DNA of 64,000 bases from NCBI GenBank assembly GCA_028292505.1, contig JAQGMF010000001.1:1-64000 (forward strand). Reading direction: 5' to 3'. Both the position numbers and the translations under genes were made by a program. The notes under the pieces are model-generated. The model was not told the origin of the DNA and did not search any database. It saw only the letters and a program-made list of their open reading frames with translations. The DNA comes from Rhodocyclales bacterium. GTDB taxonomy: Bacteria; Pseudomonadota; Gammaproteobacteria; Burkholderiales; Rhodocyclaceae. Below, in pieces: positions 1 through 7,838 of the stretch; position 1 is the first letter of the stretch, and each line of letters starts with the position of its first letter.

Positions 1-563
1 CGGAGGCCGGGAGAGGGGAAAGCGTGCAGCGAGGACAAACCACCATCGACATCCTCGATCTCGGTACCGGCACTGGCGCCATCGCAATCTCTCTGGCGCT
101 CGAATGCGAATATGCCAGTGTCACGGCAACGGACGCCAGCGCCGCCGCGCTCACCATCGCCGCAGACAACGCGCAACGCCTGCGCGCGCCGCTATGCTTT
201 TTGCATGGAAACTGGTTCGAGCCGCTCACTGGCGAGCGTTTCGATCTGATCGTCTCCAACCCGCCTTACATTGCCGCCAACGATATGCATCTCGCGCAAG
301 GCGATGTGCGTTTCGAGCCGCGCACTGCACTTGTAGCGGGCGATGATGGGCTGGACGATATCCGCCACATAGCAAGTCTGGCCCCCACGCATCTTCAAGC
401 CGGCGGCTGGCTATTGTTCGAGCATGGTTACGATCAGGCAAGCGCGGTGCGCGGCTTGCTGGTTGCAGCGGGCTTCGTGGCGGTGCAGTCCTGGCGCGAC
501 CTGGCGGGCATCGAGCGCGTCAGCGGCGGCAGACTGGATTATTGTCCTTCGGGTTCGACTTGA
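1..563 (+). CDS. prmC: Release factor glutamine methyltransferase PrmC, 5' truncated
   Basis: Methylates the glutamine of the GGQ motif of peptide chain release factors with SAM as donor. The reading frame is open to the window edge, so the gene starts outside; the helical N-terminal substrate-binding domain (about 100 residues in the family) is missing from view. The visible part is the methyltransferase fold: the SAM-binding motif I DLGTGTGAIAIS near the left edge, then the family-defining catalytic NPPY in SNPPYIAAND, then the GDVRFEP and FEHGYDQ blocks typical of PrmC. Its last 25 bases overlap the tail of the convergent diguanylate cyclase gene. The family call is firm; the start is unknown. 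Confidence 0.9.
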   Translation, partial: EAGRGESVQRGQTTIDILDLGTGTGAIAISLALECEYASVTATDASAAALTIAADNAQRLRAPLCFLHGNWFEPLTGERFDLIVSNPPYIAANDMHLAQGDVRFEPRTALVAGDDGLDDIRHIASLAPTHLQAGGWLLFEHGYDQASAVRGLLVAAGFVAVQSWRDLAGIERVSGGRLDYCPSGST

Positions 564-1930
564 TCTCGCGCGATCGGTGAAGCGAACAGGTAACCGCCAC
601 CGCGTTGCTTGATCGCATACATCGCGATGTCGGCGGCAGCCATCAAGCTCGTCAGATCTTCTCCATCGCGCGGGAACAGTGCAGCGCCTACGCTGACACC
701 GAGCGGCAGGCTCAGGGCACCTATCTGCAGCGGCGATTCGAATAGCGCCACCACTCTCTGACACAGCGCGTCGGCCTGCCCCTGGTCGAGGAAGGCTTCG
801 AAGGCGATCAGGAATTCGTCGCCGCCGAGGCGCGCCAGCACATCGGATTGGCGGCACACCTGCTGGATGCGTTGTCCCATGATCTGCAGCACGCGATCGC
901 CGATGGCATGTCCGTGGGTGTCGTTGATGTGCTTGAAGCCGTCGAAGTCGAGCAGGATCAGGCCGAGCGGCGTGCTGTTGCGGCGTGCCTGATCGAGACG
1001 GCGTTCGAGATAGGGCATGATGAAGGCGCGATTGGCGAGGCCGGTCAGCGCATCCGTACTGGCCAGCTTGCGCAGCTCTTCTTCGAGTTCCTTGCGACGT
1101 TCGATGTCATAGGCCAGATCGGCATTGACGCGCTCCAGCTCCGTGGTGCGCTCGCGCACGGCATTTTCCAGGCGCTCGTTTTGCACGATCAGTTCATGGC
1201 GCGCGTCGAGCAGGCGCTGCACCAGACGCGAAAAAGCGCCATACAGGCGGCCGACGTCGTCGTTGGCGTTCATGCCCGGCAGCTCGGGTATCTGTACCAA
1301 CCGATCGGGCTGGATGCTGTCGGCAGTCCGCACCAGGTTTGCCAGCGGGCGTCCCACCGCACGCCAGAGAATGCCCTGTTGAATGATCAAACCGACGACG
1401 AAGAGCCCGAACGCACTTGCCACCAACCAACCGACGCTGTTCAGCGTTGCGTGCAGGACAGCGGCGTCATTGACTGCGACGACGGCATAGCCCACCACTT
1501 CGTTCTTGCTGCGCATGACAGGATGCAAGACGAGTATGCCGCTGGCAGATGCCGCGACGGTTCTCGCGCGATTCGCATCGGGCAACTGGACGGCGAAGGG
1601 CCAATCTATCCGGTCTGCGCCGCTAGAATATTGTTGTATGCCATTGGTATTGAACAGCGCGGCGCTGCGCAACATCGGATCGCTGCGGATGACCTCCGCG
1701 CACTGATCGTCGAAGCGCAAGAAATCGGCGAAATCCATATCCAGGGAAACGAGTCGATTCGCGCGCGTCGCCAGCTCATCAGCTGCCAGCGTGGCACGGA
1801 TGACGGCATTCGCCGTTTGTTCGCGGTGCAGGAAAAAGCCGCCGAGCGCCGTCAGCACGAACGCAACCAACGCCGAGAAAATCAGCGAGATCAGGTTGAT
1901 GCGCAGCGGTAGCGAACGCGAAAGCGACAT
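539..1930 (-). CDS. Membrane-bound diguanylate cyclase (periplasmic sensor-HAMP-GGDEF)
   Basis: Predicted to make c-di-GMP from two GTP at the inner membrane. It has 463 residues: a membrane helix at about 12-34, a periplasmic sensor region of about 130 residues, a second helix at about 167-189, a HAMP-like linker (190-245), a charged coiled coil (about 245-288) and a GGDEF domain. The active-site GGDEF is intact at 369-373, and an inhibitory RxxD site (RQSD, 360-363) stands five residues before it, so product inhibition is expected. The gene begins 3 bases after the stop of a periplasmic binding-protein gene on the same strand, so the two are almost certainly co-transcribed and the binding protein may present a ligand to this sensor. 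Confidence 0.9.
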   Translation of the reverse strand: MSLSRSLPLRINLISLIFSALVAFVLTALGGFFLHREQTANAVIRATLAADELATRANRLVSLDMDFADFLRFDDQCAEVIRSDPMLRSAALFNTNGIQQYSSGADRIDWPFAVQLPDANRARTVAASASGILVLHPVMRSKNEVVGYAVVAVNDAAVLHATLNSVGWLVASAFGLFVVGLIIQQGILWRAVGRPLANLVRTADSIQPDRLVQIPELPGMNANDDVGRLYGAFSRLVQRLLDARHELIVQNERLENAVRERTTELERVNADLAYDIERRKELEEELRKLASTDALTGLANRAFIMPYLERRLDQARRNSTPLGLILLDFDGFKHINDTHGHAIGDRVLQIMGQRIQQVCRQSDVLARLGGDEFLIAFEAFLDQGQADALCQRVVALFESPLQIGALSLPLGVSVGAALFPRDGEDLTSLMAAADIAMYAIKQRGGGYLFASPIARDQVEPEGQ

Positions 1931-1933
1931 CCC

Positions 1934-2947
1934 CTACGGGCCCCACGCGAAGCGCGTCAACACTTCCGCGTTGAGCAACACACCACTATTGATCGATAGC
2001 CCCAGCTTGCGGGCACGTGCCAGCGAAATCATCGGCCGGCCCTTGGCGGTGGGCTCCGGCGCAATGCTGGAAGGCGCTACCTTGTCGACGAGAATGCGCC
2101 GCGCCATGCGACCGGCGAGCAGACCTTGCTCCACACCCGAGACCGTCACGGCCAGCAGCGTGCCGCGTTCGATGCGTGTATCCCAGAACGAGAAATCGAT
2201 GAGTTTGCTGTTGTCAGCTGTCCAGTGCAGGACCTCTTCGTAGTCCGCAAACTTGCCGTCAGGCTTCTTGAATAGAAAGACCCCGAGTAGTCCGACCGCG
2301 TCAACCTTGCCTTGCAAGGCAAGCATGGCTGTCTTGTATTCCTCGAAGGTCTTGGGCTGCAGCCACTCCACGACCTCTACGTCACTGCGCGTGGCTAGAT
2401 CGGCACGGATGCGGTTGGCAACGCCGACCCAGGTGGGATCATCGTCGAGCACGATGGCCAGGCGCAGATGTGACGAAGGCTTGATCTCGCGCAGCAGGTT
2501 CAATGTGCCGATGAAATGTTCGCGTTCCAGCACACCGGTAATGTTCGAGGCCTTATCGAAGCCATAGTCTTTGTGTTCTTTGTTGACACCGGAATAGACG
2601 AAAGGAATTTTCGAGTTGATGAACTTGACCGCCACTTCGGTCTGCACCACGTCATCACTGGTATAGACGAGGTCGGGTTTCCATGCTTCTATCATATCAA
2701 TGGCTTCTTTCGCGGCCGCTTTGATTTGCTCGGGGCTATTGTGTTTGGCATCGAGTTCCACGACGCGTAACGTGATATCGGAGATGCCGAGCCCTTCACG
2801 AAAACCGCGCAACTGATCCTGAGTCCAGGACCAGTCGGCGCCGTAACTCATGACGTGCAGAATCTTCAGTGGCTCAGCGTAAGCCAGCGATGCGAGTGCA
2901 GCAAAACATGCGGCAAACGTGAGACGAAAATAGCGCGCAAATTTCAT
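1934..2947 (-). CDS. Periplasmic ABC-type substrate-binding protein (ABC_sub_bind family)
   Basis: Exported ligand-binding protein of 337 residues. The start is the ATG at 2947: an AGGAG lies seven bases before it, and that AGGAG falls inside the longer reading frame that opens at 2965, so the longer start is unlikely. A Sec signal peptide is clear (residues 1-24, cleavage after AYA). The mature part has the two-lobed ABC_sub_bind pattern, opening with KILHVMSYGADWSWT. No permease or ATPase is nearby; the next gene, 3 bases on, is a membrane diguanylate cyclase. That context suggests a sensory role rather than transport, which is inference. The ligand cannot be read from the sequence. Confidence 0.82.
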   Translation of the reverse strand: MKFARYFRLTFAACFAALASLAYAEPLKILHVMSYGADWSWTQDQLRGFREGLGISDITLRVVELDAKHNSPEQIKAAAKEAIDMIEAWKPDLVYTSDDVVQTEVAVKFINSKIPFVYSGVNKEHKDYGFDKASNITGVLEREHFIGTLNLLREIKPSSHLRLAIVLDDDPTWVGVANRIRADLATRSDVEVVEWLQPKTFEEYKTAMLALQGKVDAVGLLGVFLFKKPDGKFADYEEVLHWTADNSKLIDFSFWDTRIERGTLLAVTVSGVEQGLLAGRMARRILVDKVAPSSIAPEPTAKGRPMISLARARKLGLSINSGVLLNAEVLTRFAWGP

Positions 2948-3161
2948 GGGAATGCTCCTGTACACAACTCATATCGGTTCGACACAAAGAGACTGAATCG
3001 ACGCTTGCGGTTCTTTCGGGGTCTACCGTGAATTTGGTCCGCATTGTCCGCAAGTGATGTCAGTGCGACGCATAGATCTGACCGGCGGTCAGCGCTCAAG
3101 ATCATGATCGGGTCCTGACAAAGGCGTCGCACACGGCAATTTGCAGACGTGGATATCCCGC
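2948..3161. other. Intergenic region before the binding protein/cyclase pair
   Basis: A 214-base gap between two minus-strand genes. It holds a small perfect inverted repeat TGACC-GGC-GGTCA at 3079-3091 and a GATCATGATC palindrome just beyond it. These could be an operator or the 3' structure of the FHA-EAL gene; no convincing terminator or promoter was recognised. Confidence 0.35.
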
Positions 3162-4307
3162 TCAGAGCGGCGAAATCAGGCCTTGCGTTTCATCGATCGG
3201 GGGACCGAAAGATTCAACTGGCGTCGGTTTCCCGGTGAGGTAACCCTGTAATAACTGGAAACCCATGTCGCGACACACCTGGGCTTCGGCTTCGGTTTCC
3301 ACGCCCTCGGCCAGTGGTATGGAGCCGAGGTCGAGGATCAGGCGCACCAGATCGCCGACCACACGACGCTTGCGCTCACTGGCGCGGTCGATGTCGCGGA
3401 TCAGCCCCATGTCGAACTTGACGAAATGCGCCGGTGTTTCGCCGAGTTCGTTGAGGCGTGCCTGACCGGCGCCGAAATCGTCATAGGCGAAGCGCACGCC
3501 GATGTCCTTGAGGCGTTCTGCCAGGATGCGCATCTGCGCCGTTTCCGTGACGGCGGTTTCATGCACTTCCACCACCAGGTCGAGCAACGGGAAATCCCGC
3601 AACAGGCGCTGGAGCGAGCGATAGAACTCTTCGGTGAAGGTTTCCTTGGGGTGCGTGTTGACGAAGACTGCGCAGCCGTTCAAAAAGGGCACCATGGCAC
3701 GCAGGCCGTATTCGCGAAAGGCGACGCTCAGCTCGACTTCCCTGTGCAAGGTAGCTGCCAGTTCGAACAGTCTGATGGGCGAGGTCGGCAGCGGCGGCAT
3801 CTTCGCGCGGCCGAGCAACTCGTAGGCGAACACGGTGCTGTCCGCCGCATGCACGATGGGTTGTGCCGCGCCGGTCAGGCCCCTGCCGGCGAGCAGTGCC
3901 ATGAATTCCGCTTCGTGCGCGACGAAATATTCCGATAGCATCGTCCCTGGAGAGATGACAACGGTATGTGTCGAGGTGGTCGGCGCTGCCTCGCCCTCGA
4001 CAATCATGTATTCCTTGAGGCGAAATTCCGCCGTGCCGAAATGCAGGATGTCGCCGACCTGCAGCAGACGCGAGCCTTCGACGCGTTCCCGATTGACGAA
4101 GGAGCCGTTGGTGCTGTCCAGATCGGTGAGTTTGAGGCGGGTACTGACGTCGAGCGTCAGATAGGCGTGGTGACGGCTCAGGCCGACCGCGGCAACGACG
4201 AGATGATTGTCGGCATCGCGCCCGATGCGATAGGGTAGCTGGTCGATGTTGCGCGTGACGATGGAACCGTCTGCCGCAACGGACTCGAGAAACCATTGTC
4301 TTTCCAC
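3162..4307 (-). CDS. FHA-EAL domain protein, putative c-di-GMP phosphodiesterase
   Basis: A soluble protein of 381 residues joining an N-terminal FHA domain (about 23-95) to an EAL domain (about 140-375). The FHA part carries the phosphothreonine-binding signature: IGR at 28-30, SRHH at 44-47, STNGS at 65-69. The EAL part has ELL in place of EAL (163-165). The other metal and general-base positions look intact: N217 in FVNTH, E250 in VEVHE, DDFG at 276-279, K297, AEGVE at 333-337 and Q354 in LLQGY. It is therefore likely an active c-di-GMP phosphodiesterase recruited to, or controlled by, a Ser/Thr-phosphorylated partner. No Ser/Thr kinase is encoded in the window. No membrane segment is seen. 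Confidence 0.85.
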   Translation of the reverse strand: MERQWFLESVAADGSIVTRNIDQLPYRIGRDADNHLVVAAVGLSRHHAYLTLDVSTRLKLTDLDSTNGSFVNRERVEGSRLLQVGDILHFGTAEFRLKEYMIVEGEAAPTTSTHTVVISPGTMLSEYFVAHEAEFMALLAGRGLTGAAQPIVHAADSTVFAYELLGRAKMPPLPTSPIRLFELAATLHREVELSVAFREYGLRAMVPFLNGCAVFVNTHPKETFTEEFYRSLQRLLRDFPLLDLVVEVHETAVTETAQMRILAERLKDIGVRFAYDDFGAGQARLNELGETPAHFVKFDMGLIRDIDRASERKRRVVGDLVRLILDLGSIPLAEGVETEAEAQVCRDMGFQLLQGYLTGKPTPVESFGPPIDETQGLISPL

Positions 4308-4448
4308 GACAGGCTGCCCCCCACAGCTGGATGCGTGCAGGCGCGCCCGCGCACCCGGTTTCGGCAGTCTAGACCAAGAGCGCTGTGTTGAGTGTGCACC
4401 ACTGCCCGTTCGGGGCGTCTTTTGGGCAAATTTCCTGCTCTGTACCGG

Positions 4449-5333
4449 TCAGTAGAGCTTCGGCTCGCCAGGTGGCCGCGTCTTGAAGCGCTTGTGCACC
4501 CAGTAGTATTCGGCGGGGATGCGACGCACCTCGTGCTCGATCCAGGCGTTCATGCGTGCCACGTCGAGGCTTACGTCCTTGCCGGGGAAGTCCGGCCAGG
4601 GTTCGCCGAATTCGCCGACGTAGCCGCGGCCCCAGCGCTTCATGCGTACCACCAGTGGAATGACAACGGCATTTCCAAGGCGGGCAATTCTTGGCAGACC
4701 CGGAATCGTCGCCGTCTGGATACCAAAGAAGGGCACGAAGATCGACTCCTTCGGACCGTAGTCGAGATCGGGCAGGTAGTAGAACGGACGGCCCTGCTTG
4801 ATGGCGCGCACGGCGCCGCGAATGCCTTCCTGACGCGACAACAGCACCTGCGAGCGAAAGCGTGTGCGGCCGCGCAACAGCATTTTTTCGAGCAGCTTGT
4901 TGAGCTGCGCGGCATACATGCTGACGCAGTCCATTTCCATTGCCATACGTGAACCGGCCATATCGAGACCGACGAAATGCGGCACCAGCATGACGACGCC
5001 GCGCCCCTGCGCATGCGCTGCGCGTACCTGGTGCACGCCATGCAGTTCCACCAGGCGACGAATGCGCCGTTCGCTCGCCCACCAGATCACGCCGCGCTCC
5101 AGCATGCTGCGCGTTACTGCCACAAAATTGCGACGTGCCAACGCGCGGCGTTGCGCTTCGCTGAGTTCAGGAAAACACAGACGCAGATTGGTCATGACGA
5201 CACGTCGACGTGCGCCGACGAAGACATACAACAGATGGCCAAGCGTCCAGCCGAACACTGCCTGCAAGGGTAAGGGCAGCCAGTGCAGCAGCCACATGAA
5301 AGCGAGAAAGGTGCGCGTACCGATATGCTGCAT
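4449..5333 (-). CDS. LpxL/HtrB-family lipid A acyltransferase (copy 1)
   Basis: Transfers a secondary acyl chain to lipid A (Kdo2-lipid IVA) at the inner membrane. The ATG at 5333 is chosen because codons further upstream in this frame lie inside the preceding acyltransferase gene. The protein is 294 residues: an N-terminal hydrophobic anchor (about 8-38), the catalytic HX4D motif at H119-D124 (HFVGLD), a conserved LPDLDYGPKES block and a C-terminal HKRFKTRP segment. It starts 13 bases after the stop of a second LpxL-family gene, so the two form an operon. Which of the pair is primary or late-acting cannot be decided from sequence alone. Confidence 0.9.
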   Translation of the reverse strand: MQHIGTRTFLAFMWLLHWLPLPLQAVFGWTLGHLLYVFVGARRRVVMTNLRLCFPELSEAQRRALARRNFVAVTRSMLERGVIWWASERRIRRLVELHGVHQVRAAHAQGRGVVMLVPHFVGLDMAGSRMAMEMDCVSMYAAQLNKLLEKMLLRGRTRFRSQVLLSRQEGIRGAVRAIKQGRPFYYLPDLDYGPKESIFVPFFGIQTATIPGLPRIARLGNAVVIPLVVRMKRWGRGYVGEFGEPWPDFPGKDVSLDVARMNAWIEHEVRRIPAEYYWVHKRFKTRPPGEPKLY

Positions 5334-5346
5334 TATTACATTGTCA

Positions 5347-6213
5347 TTATTCTTGTGGTGCCGGTGTGACGCCGGCGGGCACCTTGTAACGGTTGTAAGC
5401 CCACAGGTATTGCGTCGGGCATTGGCGTACGAGATGCTCGATATTGCGGTTGATGGCATGTACGCGTTCATCAAGCGTGCCGCTGACTTCCTCGTGCGGC
5501 TCGAACACGTGGATGCGCCAGCCCCGGCCGGCAATGCGCTCACCCCAGAACAGCAGCACGGCCGTGTCCTGCACTTCCGACAGCCGTCCGGCCAGGGTCA
5601 TGGTGTAAGCAGGTTTGCCGAAGAAGGGCGACCACAGTCCTTCGCCTTTGCCCGGCGCCTGGTCCGGCAGCAGGCCGGTGGCTTCGCCTTGGCGGAGCGC
5701 CTTGATGAGGCGCCGCACGCCGCCCAGATCGGCCGGTGCGAGTTTGATGTTGCCTTGTTCGCGACCCGCGCGCAGGATCGGTTCGATCACGCTTTGCTTG
5801 GGTGGGCGATAGAGCACGGTCATCGGCATGCGCTCGCCAATGTATAGCGAGACGATTTCGAAACAGCCCAGGTGTGGCGTCAGGGCCAGCACGGCGCGAC
5901 CATCGGCGCGCAGCGCTTCCACTTTCTCCCAGCCGACGACTTCGACGACATGGCCCAGTACCTTGGCCAGGGGACGCTGCCAGATGTAGGGCAATTCAAA
6001 CATCATACGGCCCGTTTCGGCAGCTGCACTGCGCAGCTCGCCCGGCGTTGGTGGACGCTGCAATGCCAAACCCATATTGTCGCGCATGCGCAGGCGATAG
6101 CGGCCCGATAGCCGATATGTCAGGAGACCGACGATTGCTCCCAGTCGGTGAAGCGCAGGCAGCGACAAGTGGCCGAGCCAGCGGAAAAGCGAAGAGGTCA
6201 GGGTGTGCGGCAA
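5347..6213 (-). CDS. LpxL/HtrB-family lipid A acyltransferase (copy 2)
   Basis: First gene of the acyltransferase pair, 288 residues. It has the family layout: an N-terminal hydrophobic stretch (about 15-35), the catalytic motif as HX4E (H114-E119, HLGCFE), LPDQAPGKGEG for substrate contact, and a C-terminal LWAYNRYK segment. It differs clearly from its neighbour (HX4E against HX4D), so this is an old duplication with probable acyl-chain or position specialisation rather than a recent copy. It is divergent from metK, an arrangement common in Betaproteobacteria. The 296-base divergent region holds the metK promoter and leader. Confidence 0.9.
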   Translation of the reverse strand: MPHTLTSSLFRWLGHLSLPALHRLGAIVGLLTYRLSGRYRLRMRDNMGLALQRPPTPGELRSAAAETGRMMFELPYIWQRPLAKVLGHVVEVVGWEKVEALRADGRAVLALTPHLGCFEIVSLYIGERMPMTVLYRPPKQSVIEPILRAGREQGNIKLAPADLGGVRRLIKALRQGEATGLLPDQAPGKGEGLWSPFFGKPAYTMTLAGRLSEVQDTAVLLFWGERIAGRGWRIHVFEPHEEVSGTLDERVHAINRNIEHLVRQCPTQYLWAYNRYKVPAGVTPAPQE

Positions 6214-6312
6214 ATCGGATCAGGGGCATAACAGAATGGGCGTAGTTTGCCGCATTTGTCGATTGCCGAGTGTGCTCGGACGGCGCTTTGCTTGAGGCCG
6301 CACAAGGTCCGC

Positions 6313-6343
6313 TTGCGTTGTCGGGGCGTTCATCCGCTATAAT
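6313..6343 (+). promoter_or_regulatory. Probable sigma-70 promoter of metK
   Basis: A perfect TATAAT at 6338-6343 follows a weak TTGCGT (6313-6318) with a 19-base spacer. The -10 is the main support; the long spacer suggests a regulated promoter. Transcription would start near 6350 and give a leader of about 160 bases. Confidence 0.55.
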
Positions 6344-6447
6344 CGCTACTTCGCCGAGTTAAAGACAACTTGCAGGGCGGGGGCTGGTCAGTCGGACTTT
6401 TGTTCGAATGGTCGATGCCAAAATACTGCTAAAGCGTCGTCCGCTCG

Positions 6448-6488
6448 AACCCCGGAGTTGGCCGCGCCCAACGAAATCCGGGGTTTTT
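6448..6488 (+). terminator. Attenuator-like hairpin in the metK leader
   Basis: AACCCCGGA (6448-6456) pairs perfectly with TCCGGGGTT (6477-6485). A nested GTTGG/CCAAC stem sits between them, and five T follow at 6484-6488. It looks like an intrinsic terminator placed inside the leader, ending a few bases before the metK ribosome binding site (AGGAG near 6496-6500). Such a position suggests transcription attenuation or masking of the ribosome site. I could not match the upstream leader to a riboswitch class I recognise. Confidence 0.6.
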
Positions 6489-6509
6489 CCGTTTCAGGAG
6501 CAGACATAC

Positions 6510-7676
6510 ATGAGCAATGATTTTCTCTTTTCTTCCGAGTCGGTCTCGGAAGGCCATCCCGACAAGGTCGCCGACCAAATCTCCGATGCGGTGCTGGACG
6601 CGATTCTCGCTGTCGACCCGCGCGGCCGCGTCGCTTGCGAAACGCTGGTGTCCACCGGCCTCGTCGTGATCTCGGGCGAGATCACCACCAACTCGCACAT
6701 CAACTACCGCGAGATCGCGCAGGACACCGTGCGCCGCATCGGCTATGACAATTCCGATATCGGGTTCGACTACAAGAGCTGTGCCATCCTGACGGCTATC
6801 AATCGCCAGTCGGTCGATATTGCGCAAGGCGTGAACGAAGGCGAAGGCCTCGACCTGGACCAGGGCGCGGGCGACCAGGGCCTGATGTTCGGCTACGCCA
6901 GCAACGAGACCACCAGCCTCATGCCGTTGCCCATCTATTATGCGCATCGCATAATGCAGCGCCAGGCCGAAGTGCGTAAGGACGGCCGCTTGCCATGGCT
7001 GCGTCCGGATGCGAAGAGCCAGTTGACGGTCAAGTACGTCGACCACAAGCCTGTCGCTATCGACACCGTCGTCGTGTCCACTCAGCACAGCCCGGATATC
7101 TCGCATGCACAGCTTACCGAAGCGGTGATCGAGGAGATCATCAAGCCAGTACTGCCCAAGGAACTCATCAGCGGCAATGTGCGTTACCTGGTGAATCCGA
7201 CCGGCCGCTTTGTCATCGGCGGCCCGCACGGCGATTGCGGCCTCACCGGTCGTAAGATCATTGTTGACTCGTACGGTGGTGCCGCACGTCACGGCGGTGG
7301 CGCGTTCTCCGGCAAGGATCCCTCCAAGGTCGACCGTTCCGCCGCCTATGCCGGCCGCTATGTTGCCAAGAACCTTGTTGCCGCCGGCGTTGCCGACCGC
7401 ATCGAAGTGCAGGTTGCCTATGCTATTGGCGTAGCGAAGCCGGTGTCGTTGTCGGTCAATACTTTCGGCACGGGCAAGATCAGCGATGACAAGATCGTGG
7501 CCCTCATCGAGCGCCACTTCGACCTGCGCCCCAAAGGCATCATCCAGTCGCTCAATCTGTTGCGTCCGATTTATTCAAAGACCGCCGCCTATGGCCACTT
7601 CGGTCGCGACGAACCGGAATTTACCTGGGAGAGCACCGACAAAGCAGCGGCGATTCGCTCCGATGCTGGCCTCTGA
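6510..7676 (+). CDS. metK: S-adenosylmethionine synthetase
   Basis: Makes SAM from methionine and ATP in the cytosol. The start is ATG 6510, ten bases after an AGGAG; a 34-codon in-frame upstream extension covers the leader hairpin and has no family counterpart. The 388-residue protein has the expected length and hallmarks: the N-terminal [12 protein letters not shown] (His of the active site and metal-binding Asp), [12 protein letters not shown], and the P-loop-like [16 protein letters not shown]. It is followed by a strong terminator, so it is probably monocistronic. Together with ahcY and metF downstream it forms the methyl cycle. Confidence 0.97.
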   Translation: MSNDFLFSSESVSEGHPDKVADQISDAVLDAILAVDPRGRVACETLVSTGLVVISGEITTNSHINYREIAQDTVRRIGYDNSDIGFDYKSCAILTAINRQSVDIAQGVNEGEGLDLDQGAGDQGLMFGYASNETTSLMPLPIYYAHRIMQRQAEVRKDGRLPWLRPDAKSQLTVKYVDHKPVAIDTVVVSTQHSPDISHAQLTEAVIEEIIKPVLPKELISGNVRYLVNPTGRFVIGGPHGDCGLTGRKIIVDSYGGAARHGGGAFSGKDPSKVDRSAAYAGRYVAKNLVAAGVADRIEVQVAYAIGVAKPVSLSVNTFGTGKISDDKIVALIERHFDLRPKGIIQSLNLLRPIYSKTAAYGHFGRDEPEFTWESTDKAAAIRSDAGL

Positions 7677-7693
7677 GAGAAACACTGCGTGAC

Positions 7694-7724
7694 AAAAAGG
7701 GCCGCCTGCGCGGCCCTTTTTTTT
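7694..7724 (+). terminator. Intrinsic terminator after metK
   Basis: GGGCCGC (7699-7705) pairs with GCGGCCC (7710-7716) across a four-base loop. It is flanked by A5 upstream and T8 (7717-7724) downstream, so it may work on both strands. Confidence 0.93.
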
Positions 7725-7745
7725 GAGCTGCCTCAAGGGACACGG

Positions 7746-7772
7746 TCAAGTCCGCGGCTGCGCCGCCGATAA
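7746..7772 (+). promoter_or_regulatory. Candidate flagellar sigma-28 (FliA) promoter for the HD-GYP gene
   Basis: TCAAGTCC (7746-7753), an 11-base spacer, and GCCGATAA (7765-7772). The -10 element is the exact FliA consensus, the spacing is exact, and the -35 matches five of eight positions of TAAAGTTT. It lies 66 bases before the start codon of the HD-GYP gene and just after the metK terminator. Confidence 0.62.
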
Positions 7773-7838
7773 GTTCTGAGGGATGCGCCGTGTTGCCTGG
7801 GACTTGCGGCGCGCAACCGAACGACAACCCTTCGGACC

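Noticed and set aside
848-1912. Long open frame antisense to the first diguanylate cyclase
   Set aside because: Codon shadow of the GGDEF gene; no domain or ribosome site.
4449-6213. Tandem acyltransferases as a recent duplication
   Set aside because: Different catalytic motif variants (HX4D and HX4E) and a common gene order in Betaproteobacteria point to an old, ordinary pair.
6408-6509. In-frame 34-codon extension of MetK
   Set aside because: It covers the leader hairpin, has no family counterpart, and a good ribosome site precedes ATG 6510.
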